Assembly: GCA_905116865.2 (NCBI GenBank)
Contig: CAJHNH020007024.1
Coordinates: 23,501 to 87,500, forward strand
Length of the DNA stretch: 64,000 bases
Direction of reading: 5' to 3'
Source: Candidula unifasciata
Taxonomy: Eukaryota > Mollusca > Gastropoda > Stylommatophora > Geomitridae
Below the pieces are notes generated by a model. That model saw only the letters and a list, made by a program, of their open reading frames with translations, searched no databases and was not told the DNA's origin. Of this stretch, positions 1 to 10,471 are shown piece by piece (position 1 is the stretch's first letter; each line of letters opens with the position of its first letter). Both the position numbers and the translations under genes were made by a program.

Positions 1-540
1 AAATACAATTCACATAGTACTCCTTTTACATCAGAATTAGTGCTGCTTCATTTTGTTTACTTGTGGCTAAACGACAGAGATGTAGTTTTATAGAAGACTG
101 ATGAGAATGTCAAGGGCTTCTAAACGGCGTAATAAAGTCGTGTTGAATCAACCAACTCACAAAGATAACCGATTACTGGCAATATTAAAGATACACTGCT
201 GATTCTTTGGGGCAACTGGAGTAAACAATGACAACAGGAAAGTTTAAGTAGATGAGAGCAGGAAAGTCAAAGGGAGAAGGAATATTGGACAGGCATGAGG
301 AAATAAAATCATCGATGTTAAAAATTATTAGCTGTACACGATACATAATGTTGTTGAATGGTATTGTTGCAGACGCCACACAAAATGGATTATAAAGAAA
401 TCATAAATTTTTTTGAAAATGTGCAACTGTGTGTCAAATTATCCTCAAACAGTTTTATGACTGACGAATGTTTATATAGCATGTTAAATCTTAACGTACG
501 TAGCTTTCAATATGTCTTGCCATTTACTGGCATTATTCCG
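1..540. other. Unassigned AT-rich sequence
   Basis: No coding motif, RNA or repeat structure is recognisable here. The short open frames on either strand have no family features. Confidence 0.5.
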
Positions 541-740
541 GTGCGTGGCTGGACGCTCGCTTGTAGATGTGGATCAGAAGGTCGTAGTATCAGGGTCAGA
601 TTTTTTTCTTTCCAAAAAATGACCTTGGCTCCCAGGTTGACCCAGCCTTGAGTGGGTACTAGGTACTAATCCTGGAAAGTAAAGGCGGCTGAATCTGACC
701 ACATCACCCATTAAGTGCCGATAGGTCTAAACATATATGT
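541..740 (+). repeat. SINE family A copy, tRNA-like head
   Basis: This is a copy of the commonest dispersed repeat in the window. It contains the internal string CTCCCAGGTTGACCCAGCC followed by a GTGGGTACTAGGTAC segment, then GGAAAGTAAAGGCGGCTG and the tail CACATCACCCATTAAGTGC. The same order is seen at 16775-16985 (minus), 17130-17270, 25345-25597 (minus), 27860-28022, 28585-28770 (minus), 32725-32940 (minus) and 51870-52126 (minus). Better-preserved copies begin with a tRNA-like region, so the family is read as a pol III-transcribed SINE mobilised by a LINE. The head here is decayed. Confidence 0.7.
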
Positions 741-1235
741 TCAATACCCTGAAGGCTTGGGGAAGTGTTGTTTACTTTTACTTACTTACATCACCATTTC
801 CATAAACATTGAGTCTCTTGATTTTCGTTTTCATTCAAAGGATTCTTAAAATGCATCAGAGCTGATAATTTAAACAGATTCCATTCCACTGCTGTGTTTA
901 TCGTCATCACCATTCTGTTTTGCCATTATGTTTCATATACAGTTCGCCGTCTATCAATACACCTCGTTGATAAAATGACTTTAGATGATTAGGAGTTCCC
1001 TACCTGACACAACACCCATTCCCTGTCCTCGCTGTCCAAGAACTTTCTGGGGCCCGCATCGGCCTCATCAGTCATCTTCGTACTCATACTTGATGAAAAA
1101 GAGTGATCATCATCATCTTGATGGACAACACACACATAATGACTCTGTGTCCAGGATATTCAGATGCACGAGGTAACGAGCACGCTGAAAGATCAACTGC
1201 TGTCTCTCCTCTTTGCCTTTAGTTTCTATATATAT
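741..1235. other. Unassigned spacer
   Basis: No recognisable gene or repeat is visible. The segment ends in a short TA-rich run (1227-1235) that served as the target for the hAT element starting at 1236. Confidence 0.45.
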
Positions 1236-1324
1236 TAGGGCTGTACCGAATAGTGATTTTCACTACTCGGCCGAATACGAATAGCTGGACCAAATATTCG
1301 GCCCAATACGGATACGAATAGTGA

Positions 1325-2045
1325 ATCATCCTCATAGGGTGCTTTACCAACAGGCATGGACGATTTTGCCTCTTTACAATCTGCGATCTCCTGCAGCATG
1401 TATTAGTTCGTGTGCTGACACACCTCCATGCCATGCAACAAGACTGTCAAGCTTATTCTCTCATTGTCTTCCTCTATCCCTCCTTTCAAATATCTTTCAA
1501 GTGGTCACCATATGTTCCATTTTCCCTCATCTTATAACATGGCCGAAAAATGATGACTGTCTCCTTCTGATGTCTGTGAGTAGTTGTCTTCGGGCTTCCG
1601 CCTCTATCAAAACCTCTTAGTTGCTTTTTTTTTTTTTGTTGTCCAAGGTATTTTAAGCATTGTTCTGTAAAACCACATCTCTGAGGCCTCAAAAAATTGT
1701 TTGGCCTGCCTACCGATTGTCCAGGACTTACAGCCATATGTTAAAACTGGATGTATGTAGCAAGCAAGAATAATTTTTGTAACCTTCAATGACAAAATAT
1801 ATTTCATAAGATGTTCTTCGTTTTATAAAATGCAGTTTTTGCCTGTCCTATTCTGTTTCTTATTTCAGTAATGCATCTTCCATCTGATGTTATCCATGTG
1901 CCCAGATACTAAAATTTTTGTACTTGTCCAAAAATAAAACCATTGACTTTTATTACACATTAAGGAATAATTATTTTCTTTGCTACCACTATTACTTCTG
2001 TCTTCCCACTATTCAAACTGAGGTCCATTCTTCCACTTTCGTGTA
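1325..2045 (-). mobile_element. LINE 3' fragment (RT thumb and C-terminus) inserted in hAT copy 1
   Basis: Read on the minus strand, frames that drift through several stops give the signature of the end of a LINE pol: an YLGTWITSDGR-like segment, then IHPVLTYGCKSWTI and EMWFYRTMLKIPW. The last two are the conserved post-RT region of RTE/Nimb-like pol proteins. The left boundary (atcatcctcat) looks like the remains of a short ATC/GAT-type 3' tail, which fits a minus-strand 5'-truncated insertion. Compared with hAT copy 2, this block interrupts hAT sequence between the left subterminal repeats and the AT-rich interior. It is non-functional. Confidence 0.75.
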
Positions 2046-2252
2046 TAAAATAAATCTAAAAAGAAAACATCCATAATGTCAAATGTACGCTGAAATTTTA
2101 CTTCACAAAATGAAGTACAGAATAATAAACACTCAAAAACATTTCATGTTTTGCATCCTTTAGTCAGTCAATCTGTGGTAACTAATACATATGAATGAAA
2201 GTATTCTTAGTTTTATAACAAGTAACTCAACTTATAAATTGTCACTGACAGC

Positions 2253-2525
2253 TTAGTTAATCCATGAAAGCAGCGTTAGCTTCCCTTCCCCCCCCCCCAC
2301 CCAAAAAAAAAATCGTTCCATGTTGTCAGCATTAAGGCAGCTTTTTGTCTCACTGAAGGTATTTCCAGCTGTACTAAACAGATGTTCACTTGGTACGCTC
2401 GTAGGTGGTGCACAAAGATAACGTTTGACAGTATGAACCAAGGTGGAAAATCTTGATATGTTTATTTTCCACCAGTCCAGAAACTGGTGTAAGTTAACCA
2501 CTATTCGTATTCGGCCCGACCGCAA
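2253..2525 (-). pseudogene. hAT transposase C-terminal dimerisation domain remnant
   Basis: A 90-residue open frame contains the hATC signature: WWKINISRFSTL, a spacer, then YLCAPPTSVPSEHLFSTAG, then LNADNMERFFF. In complete hAT transposases this block closes the RNase H-like catalytic fold and mediates dimerisation. Here the BED zinc finger and the DDE catalytic residues are absent, so no active transposase is possible. The tail of the open frame (WVGGGEGKL) is read through a C-run and A-run at 2287-2312. It sits between the inner LINE and the right terminal repeat of the hAT element. Confidence 0.85.
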
Positions 2526-2598
2526 CTATTCAGCCGAATAGTTATTAGGTCCACTATTCGGCCCCGAAGCGAATACGAAGCGAATATTCGGTACAGCC

Positions 2599-2601
<3 letters not shown>

Positions 2602-2670
<69 letters not shown>
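2602..2670. repeat. (TA)n microsatellite
   Basis: About 34 TA units directly abut the right end of the hAT element. Only a short TA run is present at the left end, so the tract expanded on one side after insertion. Confidence 0.95.
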
Positions 2671-2672
<2 letters not shown>

Positions 2673-2699
2673 AGTTACATTGGGAATAAGGCGTTGTGA

Positions 2700-2900
2700 A
2701 AAATAATGCCATATGTATCATCCTTTTCAATCAGCAGGTTTTCTACAGAACGTCGCGGCACGTCCAAGTCTTTCTTTCTCAAACCAATTCTCCAGCCCTA
2801 TGTGCTTTCATAGCCTATGCATCTTCAATGTCTTCTAGCCACGTTCGAAGAGGTCGGCCTCTGTCTCCTGTTCTGGAAACTGCACCCATGCATCACCCTT
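2700..2900 (-). mobile_element. LINE 3' terminus fragment
   Basis: On the minus strand a short frame reads GDRGRPLRTWLEDIEDA before a stop, which matches the GRPxxRWxxDI block that closes the pol proteins of RTE-like LINEs. Upstream minus-strand sequence to about 2900 is consistent with the same fragment. Nothing else of the element is present. Confidence 0.6.
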
Positions 2901-3109
2901 CTCTCCTGGCTACCATGCCGTTTTATATGGCAATACGTGCAGCAGGAGCAGATCAAGCCTAAGCTTCATGAACTCAGGTGGGCCCACCCTCTGAGATTGT
3001 CTAGCAGCTCGTGGGCCGAAACAATTGTGGATGAGTGATCACTTCTCCTGATGATTGGTAAACTCTTGGTGTGCTTGCTCCCCTTTGAAGTTTCTTCCTA
3101 TTTTTAATG

Positions 3110-3330
3110 GCGAAAATACCTCAGCTTTCAGGGCAGACTGATGTTAATGATTCAGGTCTTGTCATATAAACTGTACACAGTGAACGTACTAATTAAGTAC
3201 GGCATTGTCTGGTTCTGCACCACTTAATTGTAAACTAATGTATGACAAATTTGATATTTTCAGGGTCCTTTGGTCCCGAAAAGTGTGGTGTCGGTTCTTA
3301 ACCCAGCTTTGTAGTGACACACTAGTTGAG
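3110..3330 (+). mobile_element. RNase H-region fragment of an I-like LINE
   Basis: A plus-strand frame gives SGSAPLNCKLMYDKFDI followed by an FRVLW-like segment. It closely parallels RSAPLNRKLMYEKLDVIRTLW at about 63868-63940, where it follows a recognisable RNase H domain. This is therefore the distal part of the RNase H/C-terminal region of the same LINE family. It is frameshifted and non-functional. Confidence 0.65.
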
Positions 3331-3339
3331 AGTAGTGAT

Positions 3340-4410
3340 TAGCTAAGGATTTTTCATCAGATTAGCATCGTGTTTTCTCCTTTCGCACGTCCAACTCTAT
3401 ATATCTAAACAAGGACAACAATAAACAAACCTACATCTGGAATCCTCGGTCATGTGTATATTTATAGTTTATGACAGGACGCGATAAACCCAGATACATT
3501 ATTTACAAAGCAAGGGGAATAGTAAATTCACTTCCTTTACATAAATTGATTACCGCCCTTTAGAACTGTGTTAGATTTAGTTTTCCCCCTTATTGCAACG
3601 TTTGAAACCAGTGTGTTCTTTGACAGGAAGGAGATCCGGAGATAACGTATCACCAGACAAATAATTGCCCTGTCTGTATTCAAGCGATGCCTGATAGACG
3701 CCCAACTCAGCCAGTTATCCACAGTGTTGTTTCTATATGGATAGTTTGCCCTGTTGCGCAGACGAGTTGAAATAACAGTTCCACTTGGCGAAGAAAACCG
3801 GGCGGGTTATTATTCCGCTTTGATTGTTCATGTTAGCCAAATCACCGCGCAGATACAAATATTTTGGGACTCATTCTCTATGGGATTGTGCGTTTCTGAT
3901 GTCTATTTATAGACAGGCTCCCGGGAGACTTCTTATTATTGTGTATCTTCGACAGCCTAGTTGGATGCGGAATATAGTTCCGGCTGGCATACACATACAT
4001 GTAAATACTGGGAAGCACATATTATTTACAGAGGGATACGGCTGTACAGATCAAAATGACTCGGTTTGTCAACCAGGATACGGCTGGGATTAACGTAGTC
4101 TGTTTCTGCTAGTTCCAGCTTAACATTTGTCGGGAATTAATCGCTTTGGGAATTATTTTCCCGAAAAACTAGAACTACGGGAGACAACTCGGCAAATAGC
4201 AATAAGATGTACTGTTTCGTATTTACTTATCATGTATACTTCTCTGATGAATTGTGTATTATTGATTCAAATATACAACCTATTTTGAATGGTCGGAAAA
4301 TAAATATAGGCATCTAGGTGACATGCTGTAGCATTAAAAATAAAAAAAGCAGTTCTTGACCAAAGGGCAAGTAGTTGTAAATAACACGTAAAGTTTTTTT
4401 TTTTTTTTCA
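3340..4410. other. Unassigned sequence
   Basis: About 1.1 kb with no recognisable gene or repeat. A plus-strand open frame at 3824-4093 (89 codons) has no domain signature and I do not support it as a gene. Confidence 0.4.
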
Positions 4411-4414
4411 ATTG

Positions 4415-4630
4415 AAAATTGATACAGTAGTTTGGCACATAAGCGTCGTCCCCATTTGGGATGCAATTTTTATGTATTTTGAAGCCTCACCCTAGCTTAT
4501 GACGGGGTCCTAAATATAGCCTAACGGCTGAAAGTGGTTCCTGGACCTCTCCACGGGTGATCCTCATCCGCATTATGGCACTTTGTGTCACCGGGTGTTT
4601 TTCGCTTGTGTGATGTCCTGGTGTGGTATA
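4415..4630 (-). repeat. Short dispersed repeat family D, inverted copy
   Basis: Read on the minus strand this matches the unit seen four times at 14441-15370 and once at 52838-53045: a start near ACCAGGACATCACACAAGCG, then CACAAAGTGCCA, a GGAGAGGTCC block, and GGCTTCAAAATACA near the end. There is no open frame. The family could be a SINE or a LINE-derived 3' fragment; it has no terminal inverted repeats. Confidence 0.75.
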
Positions 4631-4814
4631 TACCTAACTACATACCTACGAATACAGTATGTTCTAAGTATTGGTGTCGCATACATTTTAAATATAAGAA
4701 GAAAGGCTGTAAATTAGCAACAGGAGAAGCAGCAGATGAAGAAAATGGTTAGGTTTAGGAGGAGGAGGAGAATATATAAATTGTCATTATAAATGTTTTG
4801 TGTAGATAAGAAAC

Positions 4815-4930
4815 ATGAAAGATCATCTGTGTCAGAACTAATTAAAAGTACATCAGTCAGAAGGATGTGGATTGACCTGACTACCAACGTCACACGACAC
4901 GGATTATAAGATGAAGAATATTTTAGTTAC
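4815..4930 (+). mobile_element. LINE 3' end fragment
   Basis: The plus-strand translation contains SVRRMWIDLTTNVTRHG just before a stop. That matches the C-terminus of the LINE whose 3' end also lies at 59490-59710 (final residues W-D-T-N-V-x-R-H-G). Only about 110 bp is left. Confidence 0.55.
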
Positions 4931-5439
4931 AATATGAACGACAATATTGTCAGTGTTTTGAATAATGGAGACAGCGATCTCATCTGACTCCCAGTCTATT
5001 CTTGAGAGTCTCCTTTCCTCTCTCTTTGCTTTTTTAGAGCAATCGCATCGGTTAATTGATGTTAACGAGTCTTGTTCTCTCATGCCGTGACCAGAACAAT
5101 AACGATTTTCCTTGTGAGCAAATATCTATCTTTGTGAATTTGCTTTAGAGCTGATATGTAGAAATGATCTAGTGCGGCTGTGCCGAAGATTAGTTTATTT
5201 ACTCATAACTATGTACTTGTTGCTCACGTAAATGAGGGTCAGCAGATCAGGGTAATTTAATCTTGGTATACACGAAATATTGCAAACGATGTTGTAGCAA
5301 TGCGAGTTACTGATGTCACATGATGAGCAGAAAGAGTCCAAGATTGAATTCACATTATCAATAAAAAAAATTCTAAAATAAATGTGGGAAGTAGCAGCCC
5401 CAAAAATTATGTTTTTTCTTTGCTGCAAATCCTGTTGTG

Positions 5440-5612
5440 GTTTTTCTGAACAAATGTTACGTTCAGTAGTTTGCCATTGTCTTCTAAACAGTCAGCTCTT
5501 GGTACCAATGTCGAAGCCAACGCAAAGACAAATTGTCCGCAGCAGGGATCCAACCCGGCACCACAGCATTACGAAGCACGTTCGCAACGACTAAGCTACA
5601 GACGCCGACTAA
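5440..5612 (-). repeat. SINE family B copy, tRNA-like head
   Basis: On the minus strand it begins TAGTCGGCGTCTGTAGCTTA (box A region) and has a box B-like GGTTGGATCCC, then a body ending with AATGGCAAACTACTG. The copies at 52313-52545 and 38395-38520 share the same body and continue with ACAACAGCCAGGGGCTGTTAGGG. It is a tRNA-derived SINE. This copy lacks the distal part. Confidence 0.75.
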
Positions 5613-6490
5613 ACAAAAGTGAAATCCAATGTACACGAAAATAAGAGTCGAAGTAGATCACTACCAAGCGAACCTGCATGCTGACCTTAAGACCCCATGT
5701 TCGAATCCGAATGAAGACAAATTTCCCCAAATTTAACATAGATTTCTGAAATTCTTTTTTTGTTTACCTCTTGCTAGTGGCGCATCAAGCATTTGATACT
5801 AGACTTAGATTTGTTTAGTCCGATAGGACACAGAAGAGTAAAGCGGTCAAAATCACGCCACCCCTAGATTTACTGAAGGTTAGAATGAGTACCAGACAAT
5901 GTCATGGGAAGTAATGGTGACGAAATTATTTTGACCTTATCATCCACGAAGTGGTACCTGGACAATTAAAAAAGTAAAATTCTTTAAATGGGTCTATTAA
6001 CATGCTCAGGCACCGAAATTCACTACGAACCATATAGTGAACTTGAATTCACTATGAAGCATAAAGTGTTCCTGAATTCCCTATAAACCATTAAATTTTA
6101 ACATTGTCCTTCTGTTTTTTTTTTAACACCTGCGGACCGAGAAAAGAGAAAACAATATTTCAAGTGCTGGCCAGCAGCTAAGACAGAAACAATTATATTT
6201 GCACACAAAAAAATGGCAAATCATTTCTGAAAAATAGTTTTATACTATAACAATTTTTATCTAATGCGACATATGATGTTTAGGAGGAAGAAAATACTAC
6301 ATATGTGACTGGAGCATTGTTTCTAAGAGGCAAAGCCCTGCAATAGCATTCATTTGATTTAAAATCGTAGTTTCTACAGTTGCGGCTACATGATTGTATG
6401 GACAGTTGTTCCTGATCACCAGGACACAGGTTAACCATATATTAACCAGAATATGACTACAGACAATCCAGGATGTTTTTGAAATGTGGA
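5613..6490. other. Unassigned spacer
   Basis: No gene seen. A short direct repeat of a GAATTCACTATGAA-like string occurs around 6015-6075. Confidence 0.4.
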
Positions 6491-6494
6491 GACA

Positions 6495-7275
6495 AGAGCA
6501 AGCCTCCATGAATTGTAGAGAAAAGCAGGATTCTCAGTGAGCATGCAGACAATCAGGAAATCCCTATGAACTGTGGAGACAACAATGATTCTGACTAAAC
6601 TGTGAAGACAAACATAATTCTCTATGAACTGTGGAGACAACCAGGATTCTCTATGAACTGTGGAGACAACCAGGATTCTCTATGAACTGTGGAGACAACC
6701 AGGATTCCTAATGAACTGTGAAGACAACCATAATTCTCTATGAACTGTGGAGACAACCAGGATTTTAAATGAACTGTGCACACAATCCGGATTCCTAATA
6801 AACTGTGGAGACAATTAAGATTCTCTATGAACTGTGGAGACAACTAGGATTCTCTATAAACGGTGGAGACAGCTAGGATTTTCTATGAATTGTGGAGACA
6901 ACTAAGATTCTCTATGAACTGTGGAGAAAACCAGGATTCTCTACGAACTGGAAACAAGTAGGATTCTCTATGAACTGTGGAGAAAACTAGGATTCTCTAT
7001 GAACTGTGGATAAAACAAGGATTCTCTATGAACTGTGGAGAAAATTAGGATTGTTTGTGAACTGGGGACAACTAGGATTCTCTGTCAACTGTGGAGACAA
7101 CTAGGATTCTCTGTCAACTGTGGAGACAACTAGGATTCTCGATGAACTGTGGATAAAACTAGGATTCTCTATGAACTAGAGACAATTAGGATTATCTTTG
7201 AACTGGGGAGATAACTAAGATTCTCTATGAACTGTGGAGACAACTAGGATTCTCCATGAACTGTTGACAACTGCT
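6495..7275. repeat. 29-bp minisatellite, about 26 units
   Basis: Diverged tandem units have the consensus AGGATTCTCTATGAACTGTG followed by GAGACAACT. The 29-bp period gives repetitive but meaningless minus-strand open frames with CLHSS/STVHRE patterns. Units drift (CAACCAG versus CAACTAG) and some have lost 4 to 8 bases. It ends in flanking DNA just before the split second minisatellite. Confidence 0.9.
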
Positions 7276-7324
7276 TTAATGTTATGCCTATTTATAGATT
7301 GATGAATTTTCATTCGTCAGGCCA

Positions 7325-7370
7325 TTTTGTGGACCTGTTCTTGTCTTTAGCATCTGTGTTCATGTAGTCT
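7325..7370 (+). repeat. Left part of a 34-bp minisatellite, split by a LINE
   Basis: One unit (GTTCTTGTCTTTAGCATCTG then TGTTCATG) matches the array resuming at 10472. The bases 7358-7370 (GTTCATGTAGTCT) are repeated exactly at 10472-10484 and are the target-site duplication of the intervening LINE. Confidence 0.75.
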
Positions 7371-7443
7371 CTGTAGGCTCTGGCTCGCCAGATGGGATGG
7401 GGTCCATCTGGTCAGATTTTCCCTTAAACTGCGACTGGCCTAG

Positions 7444-8468
7444 CAAGCCGGCAGTGGATTTTTTATTGATACGAAAATTAGAAAGGAGATAAATAAACGG
7501 ATAGCCCCAAACGGAAAATGGACTGGAAACGTTAAAGGACGACGAGACAGAAAAACGACTTACATAGGCACATGGAACATATGTGGTATTGCCAACAAAG
7601 AGCCACAAATAGTGGATTTCATGAAAAGAAAAAATATACACGTCATGGGTCTTGCGGATACAAGAAAGAAAGGATATAATACAAAAGAAATACATGAAAA
7701 TTATGTTTTATTATGGAGCGGAGCGGAGTACCCACTAAAGATAGGGCAAAACATGGTGTCGGATTTATACTTCATCCCGAGACAGCAAAATTAATAACAG
7801 GAACAGAATTTATATCAGAAAGAATGATTTTAATCAAGTTGACAGAAGGAAGTAAAACTACAACGATTATTCAGATATATGCACCTTGCAATGATAGTTA
7901 TTCTGAAGAAGAAAAAGAAGACTTTTACGAGAGACTTACGGACACCATCAACAATGTTAAAGAGAAAGAGAACATCATAGTAATGGGAGATTTTAATGGT
8001 AGGGTAGGTAAAAGAAGTTCACCATGGGAGAGATACCTTGGCCCATTTAGCGACACAACCACAGATTGCAATAGAAATGGAGAACACCTGCTAAACTTGT
8101 GTGCTGAACAAGATCTCTACATTACCAACACATTCTACCAACATCGCCAAAGTCAGGTTAAAACGTGGTACAAGTGGAACAACTTAGATCAAGCGTCACA
8201 AATTGATTTTATACTAGTCAGACAACGGCAGAAGAGGAAGGTAAGAGACTCAAAAGCTGTCCCAAATGCGGGACTGGATTCAGACCATCGCCCAGTAGTT
8301 ATGAACATATGCAACTCAAGTAGAAACAGTCTACATAAACAGAAACGTGAAGAAATCATCAACACTAAGAAATTAGAGGAAGAGAATATCAAACATGATT
8401 TTGAACTAGAAATAACAAAGGCTTTTGCAGATATTGCCAAGGAACCAGTAGGAATTGAAGAAGAATAG
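7444..8468 (+). pseudogene. LINE pol, APE endonuclease domain (frameshifted)
   Basis: The first frame is open from 7444 (no ATG chosen; the family start is not evident) and includes the TWN motif at 7570-7578. The product would nick target DNA for target-primed reverse transcription. Motifs in order: YIGTWNICG, GLADTRKKG (the catalytic Glu position reads Asp at 7657-7659), then after the frame break HGVGFILHP, IQIYAPCNDS, MGDFNGRVG, ASQIDFILV and DSDHRPVV. The break coincides with a 5-bp direct repeat, GAGCG at 7716-7720 and 7721-7725, and one unit too many accounts for the shift. The frame then closes at TAG 8466-8468, after which the same frame is open again into the RT half. Confidence 0.9.
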
Positions 8469-10457
8469 GATTATTATAAATCAACCATCACGAAGATATT
8501 AAAAGACAAGTGTGGTACCAAAAAGACGGGCAAAGGCAAGAAAAAGGGTACCGCTTGGTGGAATGAAGAAGTCAAAGAAGCAGTGTCAAATAAAAAGAAG
8601 ATGTTTCAAATATGGTTAAAAACAAAAGACGAAAAGGACTACATTAGGTACAGACTAACTCGAAGAGACACCAAGAGAACAATAAAGAAATCCAAAGAGG
8701 AATCATGGAAAAAGTATAGTGAACACCTAACACAGCTATGTACAGAATCATCAAGAGACTTTTATAAGAGTGTGAAAGCGATGCGATTAAGAGAAGAAAG
8801 CTTCAATCCAACATCAGTCATAAATGATAAAAATGGAAAACCATTATTCAGCCAAAAAGAAATTAAAAAAAGATGGGAGGAATATTTTAAAGAACTTTTG
8901 AACCCGTCGGGAATACATGAAACAGCAGAATTCCATTCAAGGGCTCCAGATCATCTAGAACCACACATCCTGCAGGATGAAGTAGAGAAAGTTATCAAAA
9001 CAAGTAAAAGACACAAAGCAGCTGGTATCGACGGAATAACAACAGAAGTCATCCAGGCTGGAGGGGACACTATGATCACCTGGCTGGAGAGAATTTTCAA
9101 TAGAGCATGGGCAGAGAGAAAGGTACCAGTGGATTGGCAAAGATCAGTTGTAGTACCTATCTGGAAGAAAAAAGGAAACAAGAGAGAATGTGGAACTTAT
9201 AGAGGAATATCTTTACTAAGTCATGGGGGAAAAATGTATGCAAAGATCTTAGAAGGTAGGATAAGAGCAAAGGTTGAACCTCTACTGAGTAAAGCACAAT
9301 TCGGTTTCAGGAAAGGGCGAGGTTGCACTGATGCCATATTTGCACTAAGACAAGTATGTGAAAAGACACTCGAATACGATAAAGAACTGAACGTGGTCTT
9401 TGTAGATCAAGAGAAGGCATTCGACCGTGTAGACAGAGATGTGCTGTGGAGAATTCTTGACGATTACGGAGGGCAGGGTCAATTATTAGACAACATCAGA
9501 GCCCTCTATGAAAAAAGTGAAAGTGCAGTAAGAACATCTAGTGGTCTTTCTGAATGGTTCAAAGTCACAACTGGTGTCAGACAAGGATGTGTACTGTCAC
9601 CATTACTTTTCATAACATATATGGATAAGATCACTGTAGAAGCAAACCCAGACGTGTATGCTATAAACGAATTACTTTTTGCTGATGATCAAAGCATACT
9701 GTATCAAAATGAACATGATCTACAGGAACATCTGACTACTCTCAACAACAGCTGTTTACAACATAATATGAGAATCAGTACAGAAAAAACAGAAGTTATG
9801 AAGATCAGCAGAACACACAGGCCACTGAATATAAGTGTTGGAAGTGCCAAAATCAAGCAAACCAAAGAGTTCAAATACTTGGGCAGTATATTTACAGAGG
9901 ATGGAAGAATGGACAGAGAGATAGAAACAAGAATACAGAAAGCAAATGCTGTCACATACCAACTATCACCTCTGCTTAAACATCCAGATATAACCATGAA
10001 GACCAAAAGACAATTGATAAACACCATCTTCATTCCAACACTCTGCTACCAGTGCCAGACATGGACAATCAACAAGACCCACGAAAGAAAAATAGAAGCC
10101 TGTGAAATGAAATGTCTAAGAAAAGCAGCGAATAAGACCAGACTAGACAGGATAAAGAATATAGACATTAGAAACACTGTCAAAACTACACCATGTTTAG
10201 ACTACATAGAACATCAAAGAATGAAATGGTTTGGACATCTAACCAGGATGAAAAATGATCAAATAACATCACGAATTTTCAACCAAAGAAGCTCAGGATA
10301 TAAGGCAAGAGGAAGACCAAGGAAACGGTGGATTGACGGGGTCTCCGAAACCTGCCAAAAGCATGGCCTCAGAACATCAGATGCTGCCCGCCTTGCTTAC
10401 GACAGGAACTTGCATCTCCCCACAACGCTTAGCGGCATACGTGGAAGGAAAAAGTAA
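8469..10457 (+). CDS. LINE pol, reverse transcriptase domain
   Basis: This is the longest true coding frame in the window. It is in frame with the endonuclease part and separated from it only by the TAG at 8466-8468; from the first in-frame start used here (about 8583) 624 codons are open. RT motifs in order: HKAAGIDGITTEVIQAGGD, VVVPIWKKKG, YRGISLLS, QFGFRKGRGCTDAI, FVDQEKAFDRVD (motif A Asp), TGVRQGCVLSPLLF (motif B), LLFADDQS (motif C, FADD at 9678-9689), EFKYLGSIFTEDGR, then the thumb/connection with CYQCQTWTI and a C-terminal GRPRKRWIDGV. All catalytic Asp residues are present. The protein would reverse-transcribe its own RNA at the nick. It is classed here as a transposon gene, not a host gene. 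Confidence 0.9.
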   Translation, partial: DYYKSTITKILKDKCGTKKTGKGKKKGTAWWNEEVKEAVSNKKKMFQIWLKTKDEKDYIRYRLTRRDTKRTIKKSKEESWKKYSEHLTQLCTESSRDFYKSVKAMRLREESFNPTSVINDKNGKPLFSQKEIKKRWEEYFKELLNPSGIHETAEFHSRAPDHLEPHILQDEVEKVIKTSKRHKAAGIDGITTEVIQAGGDTMITWLERIFNRAWAERKVPVDWQRSVVVPIWKKKGNKRECGTYRGISLLSHGGKMYAKILEGRIRAKVEPLLSKAQFGFRKGRGCTDAIFALRQVCEKTLEYDKELNVVFVDQEKAFDRVDRDVLWRILDDYGGQGQLLDNIRALYEKSESAVRTSSGLSEWFKVTTGVRQGCVLSPLLFITYMDKITVEANPDVYAINELLFADDQSILYQNEHDLQEHLTTLNNSCLQHNMRISTEKTEVMKISRTHRPLNISVGSAKIKQTKEFKYLGSIFTEDGRMDREIETRIQKANAVTYQLSPLLKHPDITMKTKRQLINTIFIPTLCYQCQTWTINKTHERKIEACEMKCLRKAANKTRLDRIKNIDIRNTVKTTPCLDYIEHQRMKWFGHLTRMKNDQITSRIFNQRSSGYKARGRPRKRWIDGVSETCQKHGLRTSDAARLAYDRNLHLPTTLSGIRGRKK

Positions 10458-10471
10458 AAGTAAGTAAGTAA

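Larger units (their letters stand above)
1236..2601 (-). mobile_element. hAT-superfamily DNA transposon copy 1, defective
   Basis: The element starts TAGGGCTGTACCGAATA and ends with the inverted complement TATTCGGTACAGCCCTA, so the terminal inverted repeats are well preserved. Subterminal regions on both sides are packed with ATTCG/CGAAT motifs (TATTCGGCC, CCGAATAG), typical of transposase-binding arrays. The flanks read atatatat on both sides, compatible with the 8-bp target duplication of hAT elements, although it lies in TA-rich DNA and is not diagnostic. The only transposase sequence left is the C-terminal dimerisation domain on the minus strand. About 700 bp of the interior is a LINE insertion. 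A second copy lies at 56157-57235. Confidence 0.85.
7371..10471 (+). mobile_element. Near-full-length RTE-like LINE, 3.1 kb
   Basis: This is a single-ORF non-LTR retrotransposon with an APE-type endonuclease followed by a reverse transcriptase and no RNase H domain. It has a 5' leader of about 70 bp and a 3' end that is just a short AAGT-type tail (10458-10471) straight after the stop codon, as in RTE-like elements. Both ends are defined by the 13-bp duplication GTTCATGTAGTCT at 7358-7370 and 10472-10484. The shared GTAGTCT differs from the GGAGTTTGT of neighbouring minisatellite units, so this is a true target duplication rather than array periodicity. Only two disabling changes are evident: a frame break near 7716-7725 and a stop at 8466-8468. 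It is a young insertion. Confidence 0.9.

Noticed and set aside
6495..7275. Possible CRISPR-like regular array
   Set aside because: The period is 29 bp with no distinct spacers; it is a diverged minisatellite in an animal genome.
8951..10033. Minus-strand frames opposite the LINE RT
   Set aside because: They are shadows of the plus-strand RT coding frame.
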